From positions 6,517,908-6,581,907 of the forward strand of contig NC_087082.1 of the NCBI RefSeq assembly GCF_026151205.1: a stretch of DNA of 64,000 bases. Reading direction: 5' to 3'. Position numbers and translations under genes: made by a program. Origin of the DNA: Bolinopsis microptera. Its lineage: Eukaryota > Ctenophora > Tentaculata > Lobata > Bolinopsidae. Below the pieces are notes generated by a model, which did no database searches, was not told where the DNA came from, and worked only from the letters and a program-made list of their open reading frames with translations. Below are positions 57,401 through 64,000 of this stretch, in pieces (the first letter of the stretch is position 1; each line of letters begins with the position of its first letter).

Positions 57401-58596
57401 TGAATATCCTGAAGGCACGACAACTCCTTCATAAAAACACCCGCTGTTCGCGTCATCAGTACCAAATATCACTTTACCAGATTGCAGATTGTGACATCTG
57501 TAGTTTTCTTTGTTGACCGGTGCAGAAAACAGCCTAAAATTAGATGGATTGTATGAAGTTACTATATTTCTATTGCAATTGTTCACTTTCATTTTAAAAG
57601 TTCAGGCAACACGTAGAATTTGTCAAAAAAATCTATTTATTATTACTTTATTAATTTTCCAGATAAAAAGGCCACAACTTACTTAGATTCGTACTGCTTG
57701 CTAATTTCAGGGGCACCAGGAAGGTTTTCTTGCTTCGGAACATATATCTGATGGTTTCCACTCCATTGCGGTGTATGTCTGCCTGTAGTTTGAGGGACTA
57801 CTGATGATTTAACCTCTACAGAGGGGTTCTCTAACTTAGGAAATCGTCTTTGTTTTTTACTCCTCTTTCCTCTTATACGCCTTCTCCTCTCCAATTCTTC
57901 TCTATCTTCCTCATTATTGTGAGAGTTTTTGGACTGTTTTGTGTCCTTGCGGGCTGATACAGTTTCATGATTGAGGAATCTTATAAGCTGCTCCTTTTTA
58001 CGTCTCCTCTCCTCTCCATCCGCCTCTCCTCGAGTGCAACTGAACACAAGGCTCCCTGATGATTGCTTGATACAAGAACACACTAAACCTCCAGGAATTG
58101 TCCTAGATTTCCCTAGTGGTGTTGCTTTGCCTTGATACACACAAGCAGGCCTTGTTTTAGGTTTAGTTTTAGTAGGAGCCGTAACCAAAGTAACCTTGTA
58201 GTTACTAGCATGTGTGGGCAATGTTTGAGGTTTGTCTTGTTTTGCTGCACTTGAAGCGGTAGGGGATATCATGGGACTGTTTTTGTACGTGTTCTGTTTT
58301 ACACGTGTTTTACACGTGTTTTTGCAGATGAACACAGGCCCAGAAAGGAGTTGTTTGCAAGTACAAACCTTACATTTACTCAACGCTAAGTCTGAACCGA
58401 ACCTGATCACCACGCCCCCTCTCCGACACCCCCTTATAACCTGTTGTGTCTGTGTGTGTTGTGGCATGTTGTGATGTTGTGTCTTATGAGTGAAGGCAGA
58501 GTATGTGGGAGCAGGAGCATACTTCTGGTTAGCTGCACAGGATGGGTAGTATCTGCAGGCAAGATAAGCGCTATCTTGAGAGTCCGATAAACTTAG
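51480..58596 (-). CDS. multi-VWC-module secreted-type protein, 5' side cut by duplication breakpoint
   Basis: Six minus-strand exons in transcript order: 58596(cut)–57683, 57533–57387, 56933–56778, 52440–52304, 51952–51830, 51631–51480 (stop TGA 51482–51480). Phases match at all five junctions. The protein has about six cysteine modules of the VWC pattern C-x3-G…C-x2-C-x-C…C: GCRRGGVVI…CKVCTCK…FIC, ACVYQGKATP…VCSC…FSC, GCFYEGVVVP…LCTC…LVC, GCNIGGVMVLP…CRYCRC…LSC, GCSISYNMVV…CKSCTCNRGHLRC, GCYTGSNYLTP…CRTCTCKQ…LKC. VWC modules usually bind BMP-type ligands or matrix. Between modules 2 and 3 lies a very basic linker (RRRRIRGKRSKKQRR), perhaps a proprotein-convertase site. No signal peptide is visible because the 5' exons are absent. 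The frame is still open at the breakpoint 58596, so the exon itself may be cut. Confidence 0.75.
51968..52690. repeat. TACTAGGGTGT (11-bp) arrays with embedded exon-start copies
   Basis: Arrays at 51968–52059, 52455–52525 and 52584–52690 lie in introns of the minus-strand VWC gene, where the sense strand reads ACACCCTAGTA as in the SAXO and sulfotransferase introns. Copies of exon starts with acceptors are embedded at 52060–52108 and 52526–52583. Confidence 0.93.
52752..56762. repeat. ~366-bp satellite, ~11 units, dimeric with higher-order structure
   Basis: Units begin near TAATTGGTTTGTGGGCAAAA at 52752, 53118, 53484, 53850, 54224, 54590, 54956, 55330, 55697, 56068 and 56440. Each unit has two diverged halves of ~183 bp (…AAAATGGGACAGGATTTTG… and …AAAATGGGACAGAGATTGGG…). 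A block of three units (about 53460–54567) is repeated at 54567–55674, offset exactly 1107 bp. It lies in the intron after the VWC exon ending at 56778. Confidence 0.95.
57020..57240. repeat. ~38-bp TTACGTAATCAGCCGAGGGG repeat with poly-G
   Basis: Three copies of TCACTCACATATTACGTAAT plus CAGCCGAGGGGGGAGGG, then a 15-base G run at 57219–57233, in an intron of the VWC gene. Confidence 0.85.
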
Positions 58597-59338
58597 GGGA
58601 CTACACGTTTCTGGTATTTTGATCTGATTAGTGTAGAAAATAGTGCCCTCTATTTATAACTACTTGTCGATAAACATACTTATTAATTACCTTAGGTTGT
58701 ATCTTAAACTGTCTGCAAATATTCACGATTATGTAACATTTTTTGGCATGGATATTTGGACAACTCTGAAAATTAGGTTTAATGAAAGAGAGGCTCGAAT
58801 TAGTGCTGTAGGTGTACCCTGGTAAAACCCTAGTAAAACCCTAGGAACACCCTAGTAACACTGTAGTAACACCCTAGTAACACCCTAGTAAAACCCTAGT
58901 AAAACCCTAGGAACACCCTAGTAACACTGTAGTAACACCCTAGTAACACCCTAGTAACACCATACTAACACCATACTAACACCTTAGTAACACCCTAGTA
59001 ACACCCTAGTGACACCCTAGTAACACCCTATTAACACTGTAGTAACACTGTAGTAACACCCTAGTAACACTGTAGTAACACCCTAGTAACACCCTAGTAA
59101 CACCCTAGTGCTGTCGGTGTTAAGACTATTGCCTTATTACAGGGCTAGGGTGCGAGTTCAAACTGATTATATTGTATTACCTGTCTGCACCAGGCGGTGA
59201 AGGGCGGAGTTTGGAATCTTATTTGAGTAATTGCTAAGGGAAATTATCGGCAGCAAAGTACGTATCAGTCGCACCATTTTGTAGAAACAAGATATGATCC
59301 AATTACTCAATTATATTATAGGGTACTACAGGCAACTT

Positions 59339-59466
59339 GGTCGTTTAGCTCCGGACAGTCTATGCAACGTCTATGCAACGTCCATGCAAGAGTTGCATAG
59401 ACAGTTCTTTTGTTGTTGCACGGACGTTGCATAGACGTTGCATAGACTGTCCGGAGCTAAACGACC
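59339..59466. mobile_element. 128-bp fold-back MITE at the deletion junction
   Basis: Arms of ~52 bp start GGTCGTTTAGCTCCGGACAG and are inverted at the right end; AACTT flanks both sides (59334–59338, 59467–59471) as a 5-bp target duplication. Internally TCTATGCAACG is repeated. Confidence 0.88.
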
Positions 59467-59653
59467 AACTTCCCGATAATGAGTCAAGTCTGCAGTATGC
59501 ATCTTAGACTCTTAGACAACTGTCTGTCATCATCGCCTATAACAGCTGGGGACAACTGTCTGTCATCATATTCATCGCCTATAATAGCTGGAGACAACTG
59601 TATGTCCTCATCGTCTATAGCTGGGGACAACTCTATAACTAGGACTATTTCAG

Positions 59654-61584
59654 CATTTCCGGTGACTAGAAGACACCCTGGCTTTGCTGCCTCGATACAG
59701 ATGGAGTTCCGTCAAGAGTGCTCCCCTCAGCAGAACATTATCTTCACTAAAACCCACAAAACAGGCAGTAGCACCATCACCAACATACTTCTCAGGTAAC
59801 TAGAGTAACTATGGTAACTAGAGTAACTATGGTAACTAGAGTAACTATGGTAACTACAGTAACTATGGTAACTACAGTAACTATGGTAACTGCAGTACGT
59901 CGTATTGTATTTATTCGACGCATTTCAAAACTTGAAATTTTAGTGATCACGTATTAAAGCTTTCAAAATTCGGCCGAATCTTAAGTGCCATTAACTTGGA
60001 GCCGAAAATGTTTAGAACTTCGATAAAACATACTGCCAGAGATTAGCATCTCATCATTGTAACACCCTAGTAAAGTAGTAACACCCTTTTTTCAGATACG
60101 GGGAAGGTAACAACAGGACCCAGCTACTGTACAAGTACCCCTCCAGTACGGAGTTCAAGAAACTGGTCCCTGAACGACTTCTTACCGGTCGCTCTACGGC
60201 CAACATCTTCGCGCAGCATGCCAATTTCGACCAGGGTTTCCTCAAACGTCACATCTATAACACCTCTAAAACTTTTACCATCCTACGCTCCCCTGTTTCA
60301 CAGTTCCTATCAGCGTTCAGCTTCTTCGAGAAGACCCGGCTGTATCCAGCAGATACCTTCGAGGAGAGCATCAAACTCTTCTTCAAGAGTCACGGTCACG
60401 ACAAGTACCTCACTGATTCCTGGTTCTGTAAAAACTGTGGAATGTTGGTGAACGCCAACAGCATGGACATGGGGTTCAACACAGAGGGCTACGTCACAAC
60501 AGAGAACCAGGAAAAGTACATGTCTGACTTTCTGGAGGAAGCCTCGCGCACGTGGGATTTAGTGCTGATAACCGAGTACTTTGATCTGTCACTAGTTCTG
60601 CTGAAGAGACGGTTCTGTCTTCAGTTTGAGGATATCTTGTATCTGAGATCTCTGGAGAGGATAAAGAAAGAGACAGTAGAGGAGCCCTACACGCTTGCTA
60701 AGATTGCAGAGATGCAGAAGTTGGATATAGCGCTCTATGACTATTTCAACGCTACATTTTGGCGGGAAGTGGAAAAAGAGGAGGGAATTTTTGAGGAGTT
60801 GGCTATTTTCCAAAAACTGAATAAACAAGTTCAGTCCTTTTGTGTTCAAGGTAAGACGAGCTGGATTTCCTCTGCACGATCTTAGTCAAAGTTTTAAAGT
60901 TTTCATTTATGTAAACGTAACGTGTAGATTCTGCAAACAAATTGGAAACTTGAGCAGGTTGAATATTTAAAGATCCTCGCCAGGGTTTGGATTTTTCCGG
61001 AATTTGCTTAGCAAACTTTTGAATGATTAATTTAAAAGTTTAAAACTAACTTACTCTTTAAAAGAAACTCGTGCCACAGGTTCTAGAGTTGGATACCAGG
61101 GAACGTACGCTAATGTCCTCTCCCCGAAAGGGAAGGAGAACTTCCAGTGTGTTGCTATGAACACTAGATGTCTAAACTTCATCAGATTACTAGGTTAGTC
61201 GGCGGAGCAATGATTTTTATTAAACTCGTTTGTAAAACTAATTTGGTATTCTACTTCGATATCAAAAACGTATTGCAATTGTGTTGCAGCTTGACAAGCT
61301 TTGATTCTTTTTTTTTCTTTTTTTTTCAATGAGTCATCAATACTCTAAAACCGAACGATTCAATAAAATCAATTTTAAAACGTCAACCGAAACAATTATC
61401 GTTTTTATTCATTTTCCATTCCATGACAGAAGCAAGAGATGATATTGCGGTTAAAGATGAAGATATGGAGGAGATTTCACTTAAGTACACTGATCCTGAC
61501 AGTTTAAATCTAGATCAAGTTACACATATGGACAGAAATGATAACGTCATTGATTTAGCTTACAAAAATAGATTTAGGTTTTGA
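59654..61584 (+). CDS. second sulfotransferase copy lacking the signal-anchor exon
   Basis: Exons 59654–59795, 60096–60850, 61080–61193 and 61430–61584 are the counterparts of exons 2–5 of the complete gene at offset +11,649, and appear to encode the same protein sequence, including FTKTHKTGSST and TILRSPVSQFLSAFS. The first coding exon (40688–40835) lies outside the duplicated unit and has no copy here. Without a new first exon the product would lack the N-terminal anchor and start codon context, so it is a probable pseudogene or needs an alternative start. The open frame extends upstream through the intron to an ATG at 59479, but that stretch is duplicated intron. Confidence 0.8.
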
Positions 61585-61798
61585 TTCTTGTAGACAATTT
61601 TAGGTTTATCTTTAGTTATAATATTGATTCTTAAATGGGTAGAATTTTTTAATGAAAATCTTCTCGTTGATCGAGAAGTTGAATATAGATTATAGGAGTT
61701 TTATATAAATGCATAATTCGTGAATTATTAGCATTTTAATGAATAATAATCTCAACACTTATTTTACTTCGGACATTCCAACAGCCACATTGTTACAC

Positions 61799-62106
61799 AA
61801 GTGTGTAACCAGCCAATTACAGGAAGCCGAAGGATTCAATTATACATTAGGCCAGTGACGGTTAAGGTAGTGTGTACCATACTTTCTTCGCCCGAGACTT
61901 TGCTGCAATGGGCAGCTCCTCATTTAACCCTCACACCCGATTTCTCGAGTATTTGGCTGAGTGGACCGGGGGGCTGCATAGACCACTCAGGATCTTTAGC
62001 TGAGCGTCGACGACGCTCACCCCACGGCTAGTGACAGAGTCGGGAATCGAACCTGGTACCTCAAGCAATACCAGGCGGATTAACCAACTGAGCCACTAAG
62101 CCGTGA
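61799..62106 (-). mobile_element. tRNA-derived SINE, duplicated copy
   Basis: Box B at 62042–62053 and box A at 62084–62095, identical to the copy at 50150–50457. The insertion therefore predates the tandem duplication. Confidence 0.78.
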
Positions 62107-63136
62107 AAAGCCACTAAGCCGTGTGAGCCACTAAGCCGTGAAAGATAATATGAAAATATTCAGTAAGCGTATCAGACTTGCTAAACTGAATGTTTAACGA
62201 CTCAGTTTATTTAAATATTCAGTTTAATGGCTGCTACAGAGGTAAGTAACTAAGTAAGAAACGAAAGTATTGTTTTCATTTGTAAACTTAGTATCACCAC
62301 AGAAGGGTAACGGCAGAAGGTTTTGCGGGTTAACTTATTTTTAAAAGAATCTCTTTGTAACATGATAACTTTAAATCTTAATATAATTAGTATTCGAAAT
62401 ATCTATACACGGTGGTTCTTTTAGAATAAAATCACAGGGAAATCCTGTGGTTTTCAGGTCCATCTTAATTGAATTTCGGTTGAAAGTTTGGGAATCGAGT
62501 TGAATCAAAACCGCAACAAAAGCTGAGGTGACTACAGTAACTATGGTAACTGCAGTAACTATGGTAACTGCAGTAACTATGGTAACTGCAGTAACTATGG
62601 TAACTGCAGTAACTATGGTAACTACAATAACTATGGTAACTGCAGTAACTATGGCACCACAAAAGGTGAGCGTTGGACAGGGCGTTCTGATTAATGAAAT
62701 ATGTTTTTAAAGTTTTTGTCTGGGTTAGTGTCTGTTGAAGAAAAATGAGTGACAGATTCGCTGGATAATGTTTGATTACTAATATCTGTCTTTATAGCAA
62801 GAAGATCACAGTATTTCATGCTGTTTTTAAATTTCTGTCTAAAGTTTAACCTAGTGTTAACTAGGACTTAAGTGTGAAGGAGAACTCCGTTTTTAAATTA
62901 TTGAGATATTGAATGATTCGATATTTTGTCCTAAAATTCAGAACAGCGTTTTATGTCTCAGTCTGAAATGCAGTCTTTCGGCAATAATATTTGTATCAAC
63001 CACATCATCACGGACCATCATTACATTTCAATGAGTAAATCGACAGAAAAGTTAGCAAAAAGGAGGAAGCTACTAAAATAAATTGTCTGTTTCCGAAAAA
63101 TCAACATCACCCACTGTTCCACAACCTCCTATATTC
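62107..63136. other. duplicated intergenic spacer
   Basis: Same content as 50458–51479, including the 18-bp minisatellite at 62533–62657; one 8-bp insertion (TAACTAAG-type) near 62246 relative to copy 1. No gene is seen. Confidence 0.6.
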
Positions 63137-63609
63137 TCACGCGTGACGACTCACGCACTTATTATCCACTGTGCACTTGAGAGTATTGTCTTGTTTGCAC
63201 GTGCAAGTTCTACAGCCGCGCATCACTCTACTCCCAGGTGTTAGATAATTACTTCCGGTGTAGCAGCCAGAAACTAGGGACCCAGCACCTGAGAATAAAT
63301 ATTCGGTTAGCTACCAAATATCTGGCTACCTGGCTTTTTCTACCTTTCTAGTTCTCTGTGATCTTTTTCTACTTGTATACTTAACTACCTGGCTCTTTCT
63401 ATGTGTTACGCAAATTTTTGCTTTACTATTACTAAAATGGTGAATCGAAGGCCACAAAAGTTGTTAGTAAGTAATTGAGTACTCACATTGTTTTGGATGA
63501 AGTCTGCTGCAGCGAAGGTGTCCTCTGTTGCACGTGCAGGATTTACAGTGCTGTTTATTGTAGAGTATGGAACTGTTCAGGACCACCATGTTGTACGATA
63601 TACTACACC
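63137..63609 (-). CDS. last two VWC-gene exons, duplicated copy
   Basis: Exons 63609–63487 and 63288–63137 correspond to 51952–51830 and 51631–51480 (offset +11,657), with modules GCSISYNMVV… and GCYTGSNYLTP…. If the duplication is real, the upstream exons of this copy lie to the right of the window, and this would be the intact VWC gene. The decoy exon-start copy is also duplicated (63717–63765). Confidence 0.72.
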
Positions 63610-64000
63610 CTGGGGAATAATTAGTTAGGGTGTTACTAGGGTGTTACTAGGGTGTTACTAGGGTGCTGCTAGAGTGTTACTAGGGTGTTACTAGGGTGTT
63701 ACTAGGGTGTTGCTAGGGAACTGTTCAGGACTACCATGTTGTACGATATACTGCACCCTGGGGTATAGTTAGCTGACTATAAGCTGAGCAGGTCACTATG
63801 AAACTGGTTATAAACCATTTAATAACAAGTAGAAGAGTCTGTCGCTGCCTAACGTCTCTGATTCGGGGCTTTTTTAGGCCCATGATAATAATATACAGAT
63901 ATACCCTTCAGTTAAACTTAAACAGATTAAATAACAATAAATACCTTACAAGACATATTTATAACGTACGAAATGTGGCGGTTTTCCGAAAATTTCGCCA

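Larger units (their letters stand above)
42033..58596. repeat. ~16.56-kb tandem duplication, copy 1
   Basis: The sequence from 42033 (GGGACTACACG…) recurs starting at 58597, directly after the last base of this unit, so the arrangement is head to tail. 42033–42724 matches 58597–59330, and 47826–about 52287 matches 59475–about 63940 with only scattered single-base changes and small indels (e.g. 8 bp at 50599, 6 bp near 52257), introns included. Confidence 0.85.
58597..63940. repeat. tandem duplication, copy 2 (with a 5.1-kb internal loss)
   Basis: It starts at the homologue of 42033. After 59330 it skips the homologue of 42725–47825 and has only 144 bp, including a fold-back MITE, before rejoining at 59475. 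After about 63940 it diverges from copy 1; the divergent part begins TA|CCTTACAAGACAT, possibly another TA-flanked insertion. Confidence 0.85.

Overview
The window is metazoan nuclear DNA. Its genes are split by short GT–AG introns, it is AT-rich, and it carries animal-type transposons (mariner/pogo-like, Penelope-like, non-LTR, MULE, a tRNA-derived SINE). Gene content (axonemal SAXO protein, Golgi galactose-3-O-sulfotransferase, VWC-module secreted protein, MYND-finger membrane protein) fits an invertebrate, perhaps a cnidarian-like early-branching animal. That placement is an inference only. There is no bacterial, viral or CRISPR content. All gene models are hand-spliced from the sequence, with codon phase checked at every junction, and have no transcript support.

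Layout. 1.3–5.3 kb (+): last five exons of a single-pass membrane protein ending in a MYND zinc finger; three of its four introns or flanks carry unrelated minisatellites that all contain CACGTG. 5.3–19.0 kb: gene-poor and transposon-rich, with a 6.4-kb TIR-bounded element (8151–14595) full of nested repeats and a Penelope-like insertion, then a 3.8-kb pogo/Tigger-like element (15181–19005) holding a mariner MITE and a non-LTR fragment. 19.8–22.15 kb (+): a single-exon 789-codon gene that I do not recognise. 22.7–30.1 kb (+): a 12-exon SAXO-family gene whose introns hold extraordinary minisatellites. 30.1–40.6 kb: decayed retroelement, long 19-bp and 29-bp minisatellites, two DNA transposons of one TIR family, and a decayed unknown ORF. 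40.7–49.9 kb (+): a complete Gal3ST-type sulfotransferase. 51.5–58.6 kb (−): a secreted protein with about six VWC-like cysteine modules, convergent to the sulfotransferase, with a 4-kb higher-order satellite in one intron. From 58,597 the sequence restarts as a second copy of the region beginning at 42,033, i.e. a head-to-tail tandem duplication of about 16.56 kb. In this window copy 2 has a sulfotransferase without its signal-anchor exon, and copy 1 has a VWC gene cut off at its 5' side.

Most unusual theme: intronic minisatellites here repeatedly contain copies of the neighbouring exon–intron junction. In the SAXO gene one array has 12 extra copies of a CAG|GTAAG(T) junction that is both a 3' acceptor and a consensus 5' donor, the signature of recursive splice sites. 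Other introns carry decoy copies of the next exon's acceptor plus its first 20–43 nt, or of the previous exon's end plus donor. I see this in the SAXO, sulfotransferase, VWC and MYND genes, so it looks like a genome-wide mode of minisatellite birth.
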